Shown piece after piece: positions 19,583-29,709 of a stretch of DNA of 59,281 nucleotides. The notes beneath the pieces were generated by a model. It was not told where the DNA came from. It made no database searches and saw only the letters and a list, made by a program, of their open reading frames with translations. The position numbers and the translations under genes were made by a program. The DNA is from Oscillospiraceae bacterium (GTDB lineage Bacteria > Bacillota > Clostridia > Oscillospirales > Ruminococcaceae). Location of the stretch: contig JAAVZY010000042.1 in the NCBI GenBank assembly GCA_022791945.1, positions 1 through 59,281 on the forward strand, in the 5' to 3' direction. Within the stretch, counting starts at the first letter, position 1. The number at the start of each line of letters is the position of its first letter.

Positions 19583-21994
19583 ATGAAAGCAATCTCCTTC
19601 TCTCCCTGGCAGGTAATGGGCACGCTTCCCTGGCAGCCGGACTTTTCCCGGCACATTCAGGAGGGCGCCCTGCTTCCCGGGCTGACCGGCTGGATCCCCG
19701 CCCAGGTGCCCGGCTGCGTCTATCAGGATCTCCACCGGGCGGGCTGGATCCCGGATCCCTACTATGGGGAGAACAGTCTGGCCTGCGAATGGGTCGCCAA
19801 CCGCTGGTGGGTCTACCGCACCACCTTTACCCTGGATCCGGAGGATCTGGAGGATACCCTGTTCCTGCGCTTCGAGGGAATCGACTATCAGGCGCAGATC
19901 TATCTCAACGGCCAGAAAATCGGCGCTCATGAGGGGATGTACCACCCCTTTGAGACAGTGGTGAATCAGTGGGTGAAGCCTGGGGAGGAGAACGTGCTGG
20001 TCTGCGTGCTGGAGCACGCTCCCTTTGCGGATCCCCAGCCTGGCTACACCTCCAAAACCCGGTATTTGAAAGCGCGCTTCAATTACAAGTGGGATTTCGC
20101 GGTGCGGCTGGTCAGCCTGGGCCTGTACGGCCCCGTCACGCTCACCCGCCACGGGCTGGCCCGGATTGTACATACCTTTGTCCGCCCGGTGAAAAAGCCG
20201 GAAGGCTGGCAGCTGGAGATCGAGGCGGAGCTGGATGTCCGGCGGGAGGGCACTGCCTGGATGGGACTGGAGCTGCGGGATCCGGAAGGGAAGCTGCTTC
20301 AGACAGTAGAGGCGGAGCTTCATCTAAAAGAAGGCTCCCGAACCTGGAGGGCAGGTCTGTCGGTGGACAATCCCCGGCTCTGGTGGCCCAACGGCTACGG
20401 GGAGCAGGCCCTTTACTCCCTCCGGCTCGCCCTCCGGGAAGGGGAGACGCTCTCCGATGAACGGGAGGAGCGGACCGGCTTCCGCACGTTGGAGTACCGC
20501 TGTGCGGACGGGCGGAAGGACGCCCTGCCCTATAATGTGGTGATCAATGGGAAGCGGATTTATCTGAAAGGCACCAACATGGTGCCTCTGGACTGCATGA
20601 CCGGCGCGGTCACGCCGGAGGAGCTCCGGCGGAAGCTGGAGGCGGTGCGGGACGCCAACGTGAACTTCCTGCGGATCTGGGGCGGCGGACATCTGGAAGG
20701 GGAGGACTACTACCGCCTTTGCGATGAACTGGGGCTGATGGTGCTGCAGGAATTCCCCATGTCCAGCTCCGGCTGTGACGACGTGCCCTCCCGGAATCCG
20801 GCCTTCCTGGAGCTGCTTCACAGGGCGGCTGTCTATCATATGAAGCAGAAGCGCAGCCATGTCTGCCTGACCTTCTGGGACGGGGGCAACGAGCTCACCG
20901 ACATCCGCTATCTTGGCCGCCCGGATCATGAGGGGCATCCGGCTACCTTTGAGGATTCCACCCTTGCCATGCTCCGGGGATTGGCGGAGAGCCTGTGCCC
21001 GGACGTGCAGATGCTGCCCTCCAGCGCCTCCGGCCCCAATGCCCTGCTGAATCCGGATACGCCCGGCCAGAATCACGATGTTCACGGCCCCTGGGGCTTT
21101 ATGGGCGTGGAGGATCACTATGCCCTGTACAACCGCTCGGACAGCATTGTACACGGGGAATTCGGCTGCGGCGGAATGAGCAATTATGAAAGCGTCTGCC
21201 GGTTCACGCCGGAGAAGGATCGCCGGGTGGCGACCTCTGACGAGAATCGGGTCTGGGCCCATCACAGCGGCGGCTGGGACACCTATTCCTACCGGGAGCA
21301 GCTGCTGTTCGGGGATTTGCGGGAGATGCCCCTGCCCGATTACATTAAGATCAGTCAGTTTATCCAGGCGGAGGCTCTGCGCTATGCCCTGGAGGCCAAC
21401 CGCCGCCGTCAGTGGCGGAATGTGGGGCAGATGACCTGGCAGTTCAACGAGCCCTGGCCCAATATGCAGTGCTCCAACGTGCTGGATTATTACGGCGGAA
21501 AGAAGCTGGCTTACTATGCCATTCAGGAGGCATACGGGCCGGTACTGGCGAGCCTGCGGTACGACAAGCTGTTCTATCAGCCCGGAGAGAAATTCCGGGC
21601 GGAGCTGCACATCCTCAGCGATCGCCCGGACGCGCTCTATCAGATTTCCTGGGAAATCGCCGCTGGGGAGACTCTGCTCGCCTCAGGAAAGGCGGAGGGG
21701 CTAGCTTGTGAGGACTGCTCCCAGAAAGCCGGGGATCTGGAGGCGCTTCTTCCGGAGGGAGCGGATCACTTCATCGTCCGGCTCCACACCCTCTGCGGCA
21801 GCTTCGACGGTCGCAAGGAGTACCTGTTCCTGATCCCTTCCCGCGTCTCCTCGGTAAAGCTCACCGAGCTGGAGGAGCGCCGGCTTGCTCTTTTCAGCCG
21901 GAAGCCGCCCGCCTCCGGCCCGGACGCCCCCCGCGCCAGCGTTCAGCCTGTGCTTGACTACGTGGATCGCTGGCTGGCGGGAGTTCAGCGTTAG
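19583..21994 (+). CDS. Beta-mannosidase-like GH2 glycoside hydrolase
   Basis: WIPAQVPGCVYQDL, NRWWVYRTTF, RIWGGGHLEGEDYYRLCDELGLMVLQEFPM. Confidence 0.88.
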   Translation: MKAISFSPWQVMGTLPWQPDFSRHIQEGALLPGLTGWIPAQVPGCVYQDLHRAGWIPDPYYGENSLACEWVANRWWVYRTTFTLDPEDLEDTLFLRFEGIDYQAQIYLNGQKIGAHEGMYHPFETVVNQWVKPGEENVLVCVLEHAPFADPQPGYTSKTRYLKARFNYKWDFAVRLVSLGLYGPVTLTRHGLARIVHTFVRPVKKPEGWQLEIEAELDVRREGTAWMGLELRDPEGKLLQTVEAELHLKEGSRTWRAGLSVDNPRLWWPNGYGEQALYSLRLALREGETLSDEREERTGFRTLEYRCADGRKDALPYNVVINGKRIYLKGTNMVPLDCMTGAVTPEELRRKLEAVRDANVNFLRIWGGGHLEGEDYYRLCDELGLMVLQEFPMSSSGCDDVPSRNPAFLELLHRAAVYHMKQKRSHVCLTFWDGGNELTDIRYLGRPDHEGHPATFEDSTLAMLRGLAESLCPDVQMLPSSASGPNALLNPDTPGQNHDVHGPWGFMGVEDHYALYNRSDSIVHGEFGCGGMSNYESVCRFTPEKDRRVATSDENRVWAHHSGGWDTYSYREQLLFGDLREMPLPDYIKISQFIQAEALRYALEANRRRQWRNVGQMTWQFNEPWPNMQCSNVLDYYGGKKLAYYAIQEAYGPVLASLRYDKLFYQPGEKFRAELHILSDRPDALYQISWEIAAGETLLASGKAEGLACEDCSQKAGDLEALLPEGADHFIVRLHTLCGSFDGRKEYLFLIPSRVSSVKLTELEERRLALFSRKPPASGPDAPRASVQPVLDYVDRWLAGVQR

Positions 21995-22015
21995 TCTCTG
22001 CATGGCCGGAAGGGA

Positions 22016-22084
22016 AAGACCTCGAAGGGCGCTGTCCTCCGAGCCTCCCGCCAAGGGGAGCGCGAGACAGCGTCTCGCGGCCTT
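22016..22084. repeat. Palindrome-mosaic element R7 (reduced: A/B hairpins only)
   Basis: AAGACCTCGAAGGGC...GCCAAGGGGAGCGCGAGACAGCGTCTCGCGGCCTTG. Confidence 0.8.
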
Positions 22085-22153
22085 GCTGACTCCGGACATA
22101 ATGAAGCCCCCCCGCCTGGCTGGCGGGGGGCCTTCATTATGTCCGGAGTCAGC
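22085..22153. terminator. 32-bp-stem hairpin between convergent GH2 gene and spoVM
   Basis: GCTGACTCCGGACATAATGAAGCCCCCCCGCC / GGCGGGGGGCCTTCATTATGTCCGGAGTCAGC, one mismatch. Confidence 0.7.
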
Positions 22154-22235
22154 AGTCCTCTTCCTTTTTGATTTTGAAAATCATTCTTAGGATCCCAGAG
22201 AGGAGCTTGGGGCTTTTGATAACGACGATTTTCAT
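22149..22235 (-). CDS. spoVM: Stage V sporulation protein M-like 28-aa peptide
   Basis: MKIVVIKSPKLLSGILRMIFKIKKEEDC resembles SpoVM (MKFYTIKLPKFLGGIVRAMLGSFRKD). Confidence 0.82.
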   Translation of the reverse strand: MKIVVIKSPKLLSGILRMIFKIKKEEDC

Positions 22236-22630
22236 AAGGGGAAACCCATCCTTTCTGCCGCAAATCAATCAAATCCCTACGTCTTATTATACGTTCCCTG
22301 AAAAATAATGTGAAACACCCCCGTTCAGGCCCTTTGGCAGGAGTCTGCACGACAGGCCGTGAGCAGGTTGTCTGTCCTTCGATCACCTATGGATTTTAAA
22401 CAGCTCTTGGCGGAAGCACGGGGACAAGCATATAAAATTTGTCCATGCAAACATAAAAAAATCCCATTATTGAGGAATAGATATAAAATTTTTTCTCAAA
22501 ATTTTCATTTTTTCTACGGGAAACATAAAAAAAGTACAGTTTGCATATTTGTATAAAACAGAATAAATCCATTTTCAGCTTGTTCAAAAATTAGTAAAAT
22601 ATAAGCAACGAATTGAAAGAGGTGAGGCTC

Positions 22631-23605
22631 TTGACAAAACAGGCATCAGCAACCTCTCCGGAGCTGAAGGCTCTGGAACGTAAACGAAACCGGGAGCGGA
22701 TCTGGAAACAGATCAAAAGTGATAGGCTCATTTATTTGCTGCTACTGCCGGTTTTGGCTTGGTACATAATCTTTGCTTATCTGCCGATGGGCGGACTTAG
22801 TCTTGCTTTCAAAACCTTTCGTTATGATACCGGGCTTTGGGGAAGCCCCTGGATCGGCTTTGAGCACTTCCTGAAGATGTTTAACAACGACGATTTCTGG
22901 AACGCCTTCAAGAACACTCTGATTTTCTCAGCTGGCAAGCTCTGCTTCCTGTTTCCCACCCCGGTTCTGCTGGCCATCATTCTCAACGAGCTGACCCATC
23001 CGAAAATCAAAAAAGTATTCCAGACAGTCTTTACTTTCCCGCACTTCATTACTTGGGTTGTTCTGGCCGGTATCCTCATCAATATGTTCAGCAGCAACGG
23101 TGTCATTAACGCTACTCTGGCCTCTGTAGGCATCAAATCCACCTTCTCGCCCCTGTCTACCTCCTCCATGTTCCGGCAGTTCATCTGGCTGTCGGCCCTC
23201 TGGAAGGAAATCGGCTGGGACTCCATCATCTATCTGGCGGCCTTCGCGGGAATTGACCCTGGACTTTATGAGGCGGCCAGTATCGACGGCGCAAACCGCT
23301 TCCAAAAGATGGTTCACATTTCCTGGCCTGGCATCCGGGGCACAGTGGTTATTATGTTCATCCTGGCGGTAGGCAGTGTCATGACCAATGGCGCCAGCTT
23401 CGACCAGGTGTTCAACCTCTACTCGGCTCCGGTCTACGACGTAGCGGATACTTTGGATACCTTCGTTTACCGTAGCTCCTTTGAGGTAGGTATGAACTTC
23501 GGCTTCACCACTGCGGTAGGCTTCCTGAAGTCGGTTATCAATGTGATTCTGATTACCACGACCAATAAGATTGTAACCAAAACCGGCGAAGCGGGCCTGT
23601 TCTAA
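22631..23605 (+). CDS. LplB-type carbohydrate ABC transporter permease
   Basis: YLLLLPVLAWYIIFAYLPMGGLSLAFK, EAASIDGANRFQKMVHISWPGI; TTG start after GAGGTGAGG. Confidence 0.88.
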   Translation: MTKQASATSPELKALERKRNRERIWKQIKSDRLIYLLLLPVLAWYIIFAYLPMGGLSLAFKTFRYDTGLWGSPWIGFEHFLKMFNNDDFWNAFKNTLIFSAGKLCFLFPTPVLLAIILNELTHPKIKKVFQTVFTFPHFITWVVLAGILINMFSSNGVINATLASVGIKSTFSPLSTSSMFRQFIWLSALWKEIGWDSIIYLAAFAGIDPGLYEAASIDGANRFQKMVHISWPGIRGTVVIMFILAVGSVMTNGASFDQVFNLYSAPVYDVADTLDTFVYRSSFEVGMNFGFTTAVGFLKSVINVILITTTNKIVTKTGEAGLF

Positions 23606-23633
23606 GGGTCCCCCCAGAAAGGAAGGAATCCAA

Positions 23634-24530
23634 GTGGCGAACGAAAAGAAAGTCCATCATATGCATCGCATCACCCTTTTTGAAGGAATTGCGATTGTGT
23701 TCCTTGGTCTGCTGGGATTGGTTACCCTTTATCCCTTTTATTATGTGGTGATCGTCTCCTTCTCTAATCTGCAGGCCTTTGGCAGTCATGTGCCCTATAT
23801 GCTGCCCTATGTATTCGATCTGGAAGGCTATCAGGTGGTTCTGGGGGATGACAGCTTCCTCCGTTCCTTCCTCAACTCCATCTTTGTCACTGTGGTTGGT
23901 ACGGCGGTTAATATGTTCCTGTCCGTGTTTGGTGCCTATGCGCTTTCCAAAAAGCGGCTCATCGGCCGGGGGCTGATCCTTTCTGTCATCCTATTTACCA
24001 TGCTGTTCAGTGGCGGCCTGATTCCCTTTTATCTGGTCGTCAGCGGCTTGGGACTGACCAACTCCATGTGGTCTATGATTCTCCCCACGGCTGTCAATAC
24101 CTTTTACCTGATCATTATGAAGAACTATTTTGCCTCCCTTCCTCCTAGCCTGGAGGAGGCGGCCAAGATAGACGGGGCCCATGATCTGACTATTCTGTTC
24201 CAGATTATTCTTCCCATCTCTCTGCCCTTTGTGGCCACCTTCTTCCTGTTCTACGCGGTAGAGCGCTGGAACGAGTGGTGGAACGCCCTGCTTTTCATCA
24301 ATGTGAAGGCAAAGCAGCCCCTTCAGATCTATATGCGTGATTTGCTGGTTACCTATAATGCACAGCTGGCCCAGCAGGCCCAGATGATGCTTAGCAAGGA
24401 TCAGAAATCCAACTTCCAGGCCATTCAGATGGCTACAATTGTAGTATCCACCGTCCCGATTCTGTGCGTCTATCCCTTTATCCAGAAGCACTTTGTCCGG
24501 GGCGTCATGGTTGGCTCCATTAAGGAGTAA
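23634..24530 (+). CDS. LplC/YtcP-type carbohydrate ABC transporter permease
   Basis: EEAAKIDGAHDLTILFQIILPISLP; ends GVMVGSIKE. Confidence 0.9.
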   Translation: MANEKKVHHMHRITLFEGIAIVFLGLLGLVTLYPFYYVVIVSFSNLQAFGSHVPYMLPYVFDLEGYQVVLGDDSFLRSFLNSIFVTVVGTAVNMFLSVFGAYALSKKRLIGRGLILSVILFTMLFSGGLIPFYLVVSGLGLTNSMWSMILPTAVNTFYLIIMKNYFASLPPSLEEAAKIDGAHDLTILFQIILPISLPFVATFFLFYAVERWNEWWNALLFINVKAKQPLQIYMRDLLVTYNAQLAQQAQMMLSKDQKSNFQAIQMATIVVSTVPILCVYPFIQKHFVRGVMVGSIKE

Positions 24531-24621
24531 TTCCTGTTCTGAATGAAGCGTCGGGGCGTCTTCACGCTCTGAGTTTCAGATAAATTGTCAGACGAAAATA
24601 GCGTGCAAAGGAGAAATGAAT

Positions 24622-26235
24622 ATGAAAGGCAAGCGCATTCTTCCGGTTCTGCTGAGTGTTGCCATGTTGGCCGGCGCATTGGCTGGATGTAACGGCGGCG
24701 ATACCCCGGCTCCCTCCAGCAGCACCGGAGGAGATACTTCTTCCACCACTCCTACCTCCAGCACTCCTGCTGAGAGCACCCCTGCAGAGGAGCCCAAGGG
24801 CGATCCTACTGAGATTTCCGTGGCCTTTTGGGATGTTGAGACTGCCCTTTCCGGCGGCGAGGGCGACGCGATTCTGAAGTTCATCGAAGAGGGAGCCAAC
24901 GTGAAGCTGACCCCTGTCAACACCACTTGGGATGACTATCGTCAGAAGATTCAGCTGTGGGCTTCCTCCAATCAGCTGCCCGATGTGTTCTCCATCGACG
25001 TAGTAGGTTCTTCCTTCTACTACAACTGGACCGAACAGGGCGTTGTTCTGCCTCTTCCCGATGATCTGTCCGCTTACCCCACCCTGAAGGCATACCTGGC
25101 CACCCCCGATATCGAGGCGCTCCGGAAGGATGACGGCAAGCTCTATGTTATCCCCCGTACCACCTGGGAGGACATCAAGCAGGGCGCTACCGAGCGTAAG
25201 TGCTACTACCGCTGGGATCTGGCTCAGCAGGTTGGCGTAACCAAGGAGCCCACTACTTATGATGAGTTCCGGGATATGATCCGCAAGATCATCGCCGCTG
25301 ACCCCGAAGGCAAGACCATTGCTGGTATGACCACCTCTGTTACTCAGGTTCTGGACAGCTTCTTCATGCCTTATGCGGTTCCGCTGGGCATGGGCGACGG
25401 TTCCGGCTCTGACTTTAAGTGGATTGAGCAGGACGGCAAGCAGGTTCCCGCTTACTTTGCCGGTGATCTCCAGGCTGTGTTCCAGCTGGCCCGGGATATG
25501 TACCAGGAAGGCACCATTGAGCCCGACATCGCTCTGGCGAAGAACCAGCTCTCCAGAGACAAGTTTGCTCAGGGCAAATCCGCAGCTATTTTCCTGAACG
25601 CTACCGCTGAGGCGATGGCGCGCGAGTGGAATCAGACCAATCCCGACAAGAAGTTCGAGGATTGCGTTAAGATCCTTGGGCCGCTGGACAGCAAGACCGG
25701 CACCAAGACCTGCCCCGTGTTCAAGACCTACTGGTCCGAGTCCTATATTGCCTCCTCTGCTTCTGATAAGGTAGACGCTATCCTGAACCTCTACAACTTC
25801 CTGCTTGAAAACGACAAGACTGTCCGCTTCGGCTTCGAAGGCGAGGACTGGAAGGAAGAGAATGGCGCTATCATCCGTATGACTGAGAAGCTGAACGAGA
25901 AGTATCCGGCCACCGGCCTGGGTTCCCTGGCTCAGTATGCTAACTGGTACAATCTGGTTCTGACCGGCAACGAGGCTGTTGACGTTTACTATCAGATGGA
26001 TATTGACTACTGGAACACCGTCAACTCTCAGTGCACCCTGCCCGACTACAACCCCCGCTACACCAACATCTCTACTCCTACCAAGAACGAGTTTGTTATC
26101 AAGCCTGCCGAGGATCTGCTGGTTGTTATGACTGGCACAGAGCCTGTGGAGAAGATGTACAACGATCTGATGGCCAGCTATGAGAAGGCCGGCCTGCAGA
26201 AGATGATCGAAGAGGTCAACGCAGCGATTCAGTAA
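24622..26235 (+). CDS. Extracellular solute-binding lipoprotein (LplA-like)
   Basis: MKGKRILPVLLSVAMLAGALAGCNGG lipobox, then S/T/P-rich linker. Confidence 0.9.
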   Translation: MKGKRILPVLLSVAMLAGALAGCNGGDTPAPSSSTGGDTSSTTPTSSTPAESTPAEEPKGDPTEISVAFWDVETALSGGEGDAILKFIEEGANVKLTPVNTTWDDYRQKIQLWASSNQLPDVFSIDVVGSSFYYNWTEQGVVLPLPDDLSAYPTLKAYLATPDIEALRKDDGKLYVIPRTTWEDIKQGATERKCYYRWDLAQQVGVTKEPTTYDEFRDMIRKIIAADPEGKTIAGMTTSVTQVLDSFFMPYAVPLGMGDGSGSDFKWIEQDGKQVPAYFAGDLQAVFQLARDMYQEGTIEPDIALAKNQLSRDKFAQGKSAAIFLNATAEAMAREWNQTNPDKKFEDCVKILGPLDSKTGTKTCPVFKTYWSESYIASSASDKVDAILNLYNFLLENDKTVRFGFEGEDWKEENGAIIRMTEKLNEKYPATGLGSLAQYANWYNLVLTGNEAVDVYYQMDIDYWNTVNSQCTLPDYNPRYTNISTPTKNEFVIKPAEDLLVVMTGTEPVEKMYNDLMASYEKAGLQKMIEEVNAAIQ

Positions 26236-26267
26236 TCCTCCTGAAACAATCTCTGCATATCATTTGG

Positions 26268-26303
26268 AAAAGCAGTCCGGCCAACCGGCCGGGCTGCTTT
26301 TCA
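26268..26303 (+). terminator. Rho-independent terminator
   Basis: AAAAGCAGTCCGGCC-aacc-GGCCGGGCTGCTTTT. Confidence 0.8.
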
Positions 26304-26346
26304 GCTTTCTAAAAATCCCCTCAAGAACTCTGCGGTGTCGAAGGGC

Positions 26347-26759
26347 AAGACCTCGAGGCTCTGCGATGCGCCGCCAGCGGCGCATCGGGAAGGGATTCCC
26401 CTCGGATTCCCATTATTTTTAAGGGCTTTTTAAGGGCGGAAAAGGGGTGGGGTTGAGTCTGTACAGACTTCTGGCTTCCTGCCACGCAGAGAGTTTGATT
26501 CCCGCAGTACGCTTTTTTCGTAAAGAAAAAAGCTCCCCCCTGCGTGCGGGATACTTCCTGCGCCGCCTATGGGGCTGAATTTTTTCTTTACGAAAAAATG
26601 GGTAGGCGGGCGATCGTCCCTGCGGGGAGTATCAGCGAGGCAGGAAGTAACAAGTCTGTACAGACTTGAACCCCCACCCCTCTACGCCCTTAAAATAATG
26701 GGAATCCAAGGGGAGCCAGCTCCCCTTGGCAGAGCGCGAGACAGCGTCTCGCGGCCTTG
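26347..26759 (-). repeat. Palindrome-mosaic element R8 (core -)
   Basis: GTACGCTTTTTTCGTAAAGAAAAAAGC ... AATTTTTTCTTTACGAAAAAATGGGTAGGCGGGCGATCG; AGTCTGTACAGACT at both ends of the core. Confidence 0.92.
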
Positions 26760-26817
26760 ACCTTCCGATAACGCAGAGGGACCGTTGTACACATATGAAA
26801 TGAATAGGAGAATCTAT

Positions 26818-28428
26818 ATGCGCGGTTACTGCACAGTCCATGAAGAATTTCTCTATCCGGATCAGGCGCTGGGTGCGCTGCCGGAGGAGATAAGCCTCCA
26901 TATGGCCCGCAACGGACGGGAAGCGGTGCGGCTCCTGCTGGATGCAGAGGGCCGGGAACGGATTTCCATATCCGTTCAAAACGGAGAAGGCTTTGAGCTG
27001 GAAGGATTCCAGATGATCGATGTGGGCGTCAACTACAACGAGGTGGAAACCGAGGAACAGAACGGGATGTTCGTGATCACGGAAAAGGAGTACGAAAAAC
27101 CCGCCTACTGCACCCGGAAAGCGCCCTTCCGGGTTTATGAGGCCCTCAAGCCCATCCAGGGGGAGCTGGAGGCAAAGGATGGGGTATTTGCCCTGTATCT
27201 GAACATTGCGCCCAAGCCGGACACGTCCGCCGGAACCTATGAGCTGACGCTGTCCGCCGGGGACTGTGTTCTGCGGCTGAAGCTGCGGGTCTACCAGGTG
27301 GAGATTCCGGAGGAGAGCCTTAGCGTTACCAACTGGTTTAACCTGGACAATATAGCTCTCTTTCATGGCCTGGAGATGGGGACGGAAGAGTATTATCAGA
27401 TGGTGCGCCGGTACGCAAAGGCTATGCGCCGCACCCGGCAGACGCATTTCTTTATCTCCTTTGACCCCAGGAAAGCCCTGGTGGATCGGGAGAAGCTGCG
27501 GTTTGATTTTTCTTACCTGAAGCCTATCATTGAGATCTTTTTCAGCGAGGGCTTCCGTACCATGGAGTTCGGGAATTTCGGTGAGAAGCGGGAGTCTCTC
27601 TTCACGGATGAGATCAAGTGTGCCGCAGATCCCCAGGTGCCCCTTTCCTCCGACGAGGGGTATTATCTGACCCTGGCAATGGTGCAGGAGCTGGCCTCCT
27701 TCCTGGGGGAGAACGGTTGGCGGGACAAGACCATTTTCCACATCTGCGATGAGCCGGACGTGCATGTGACCGGGCCGGAGGTGCTGGAGAAGCGGAAGCA
27801 GCAGTATCTGCGGGTGGTGAGCATCCTGCGGCGGTATTTTCCGGGATGCCGCACCATTGAGGCGGTAAAGACTACCCACTTCAAGGGAGGTGTGGACATC
27901 TGGGTGCCCCTGACTGCCAACTATGAGGAATTCCGGGAGGAGTACGACCGGATGCGGGACCTGGGGGACGAGGTCTGGTGCTACGTCTGCTGTGTCCCCA
28001 CGGGACATTATCTGAACCGGTTTTTGGATATAGAGCTGGTGAAATCCCGGCTGCTGTTCTGGGGCTGCTCCAGCTATCGGCTCAGCGGTTATCTCCACTG
28101 GGGCTTTAACTACTGGCCTCAGGAGAATTACGATCCTTTCAATGAGTCCAACACGCCCAACACGGCTTTTAACGGAATCTATCCTGCGGGAGACGCTTAT
28201 ATTGTTTATCCTGGGCCTGACGGCCCCTGGCTGGGGCAGCGTCTGGAGGCGCAGCGCCGGGGCGCGGAGGATTACGAGCTGCTGGAGCGTCTGCGGGTAC
28301 TGGATCAGGCGGCTTATGAGGAGCTTCTGGGCCGGGCCTTCCAAAGCAACCGGGACTACGAGGGGAATCCGAAGGCCTTTGAGGAGCTCCGCAGGGAGCT
28401 GCTTGCCCTCCTGGAGCAAAAATCCTGA
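26818..28428 (+). CDS. DUF4091 domain glycoside-hydrolase-like protein
   Basis: ICDEPDVHVTG, FWGCSSYRLSGYLHWGFNYW; ATG 26818 after AGGAGA. Confidence 0.8.
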   Translation: MRGYCTVHEEFLYPDQALGALPEEISLHMARNGREAVRLLLDAEGRERISISVQNGEGFELEGFQMIDVGVNYNEVETEEQNGMFVITEKEYEKPAYCTRKAPFRVYEALKPIQGELEAKDGVFALYLNIAPKPDTSAGTYELTLSAGDCVLRLKLRVYQVEIPEESLSVTNWFNLDNIALFHGLEMGTEEYYQMVRRYAKAMRRTRQTHFFISFDPRKALVDREKLRFDFSYLKPIIEIFFSEGFRTMEFGNFGEKRESLFTDEIKCAADPQVPLSSDEGYYLTLAMVQELASFLGENGWRDKTIFHICDEPDVHVTGPEVLEKRKQQYLRVVSILRRYFPGCRTIEAVKTTHFKGGVDIWVPLTANYEEFREEYDRMRDLGDEVWCYVCCVPTGHYLNRFLDIELVKSRLLFWGCSSYRLSGYLHWGFNYWPQENYDPFNESNTPNTAFNGIYPAGDAYIVYPGPDGPWLGQRLEAQRRGAEDYELLERLRVLDQAAYEELLGRAFQSNRDYEGNPKAFEELRRELLALLEQKS

Positions 28429-28555
28429 GCCCCGCATCAAGCTCCGCCCGGGACTTGTATCCTTGGGAGTCCCATCCTTGTCTGGCTTTGCAGCTGACTG
28501 ACAGGTGCGTTAGGTGGAGTCTGTGGCTGTGATACCCGAGAGGGAAATTTTCTGA

Positions 28556-28596
28556 AAAATAGACCTTGGGAGCGAAGCTCCCAAGGTCTATTTTTG
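28556..28596. terminator. Hairpin terminator
   Basis: AAAATAGACCTTGGGAGC-gaa-GCTCCCAAGGTCTATTTTT. Confidence 0.8.
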
Positions 28597-28779
28597 TATG
28601 AAGAGGAACCCCGGCCCTCTTAAGCGGTGAGGAACGGCATTCTGGCAGCTTACAGGAAGGCGCTGCAACTGAACCATAAGGGAGGACATTTCATACAATG
28701 AAATGTAGCTCTCATCCCGGTTGCAGGCTTTCAGGCCGGGCCTGTGGATGCGAAACGGGCTTTCAGGAAGGGGTACAAT

Positions 28780-29709
28780 ATGCTGCAAAATAAAACCATA
28801 GTTGTGGCGGGCGGCGATCTACGACAGGCTCAGCTGGCCCGTCTGCTGCGGGAACACAACCGCGTATATACCATCGGGCTGGAGAAAGCGGAGGGACTGG
28901 AGGACACCTTTGCCGAGACTGCGGCGCTGAAGCAGGAACCAGTCCCTCCGGATTACATCATTCTGCCGGTCCCCGCCGGCAGTGACGAGGACACGGTCAA
29001 CACGCCCTTTTCCGGAAAACGGCTTCCCATGGAGGATCTTCTGGAGCTGGCCGGGCCGGACACGTTGGTGCTGGGCGGGAAGCTCAGCGAAGGGCTCCGG
29101 CAGAAGCTGGAGGCCCGGAAGCTGGCCTGGGCGGATTATCTCCAAAGGGAGGAGCTGGCCGTACTGAATGCCATCCCCACTGCGGAGGGAACCGTGCAGA
29201 TCGCCATGGAGGAGCTGCCCTCCACAATTTTCGGCCTGCAGGCGCTGGTGATCGGCTATGGGCGCATCGGCAGGGTGCTTTGCCGGATGCTGCGCGGGCT
29301 GGGCGCGCACGTGACAGCCGCAGCCCGGAAGTACGCCGATCTGGCCTGGATTGAGGCTGACGGCTGCACGCCGGTGCATACCGGACGGATGGAGGAAGCT
29401 CTGAAGGACAGCCAGCTGATTGTAAACACAGCCCCGGCCATGCTTCTCAATGAGCAGCTGCTGAAGGGCGTGCCGAAGTCCTGCCTGCTCATCGATCTGG
29501 CCTCCAAGCCTGGGGGAATTGACTTTAACACCGCCAACCGATTGGGACTGAAGGCGATCTGGGCGTTGTCTCTTCCCGGGAAGGTGGCGCCGCTTACAGC
29601 CGGGCGGATCATTTTCGATACCATTCAAAACATTGCCGCAGAAAGGGGGGAAGGGCATGGAACGGATGAAGCTGGGCTTTGCAATGACCGGCAGCTTCTG
29701 CACCTTTGA
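28780..29709 (+). CDS. dpaA: Dipicolinate synthase subunit A
   Basis: MLQNKTIVVAGGDLRQAQLARLL, GYGRIGRVLCRML, LIDLASKPGGIDF. Confidence 0.92.
   Translation: MLQNKTIVVAGGDLRQAQLARLLREHNRVYTIGLEKAEGLEDTFAETAALKQEPVPPDYIILPVPAGSDEDTVNTPFSGKRLPMEDLLELAGPDTLVLGGKLSEGLRQKLEARKLAWADYLQREELAVLNAIPTAEGTVQIAMEELPSTIFGLQALVIGYGRIGRVLCRMLRGLGAHVTAAARKYADLAWIEADGCTPVHTGRMEEALKDSQLIVNTAPAMLLNEQLLKGVPKSCLLIDLASKPGGIDFNTANRLGLKAIWALSLPGKVAPLTAGRIIFDTIQNIAAERGEGHGTDEAGLCNDRQLLHL

Noticed and set aside
22446-22545. ATGCAAAC...GTTTGCAT inverted repeat about 90 bp apart upstream of the sugar ABC transporter
   Set aside because: Short, widely spaced arms in AT-rich sequence; chance occurrence cannot be excluded.
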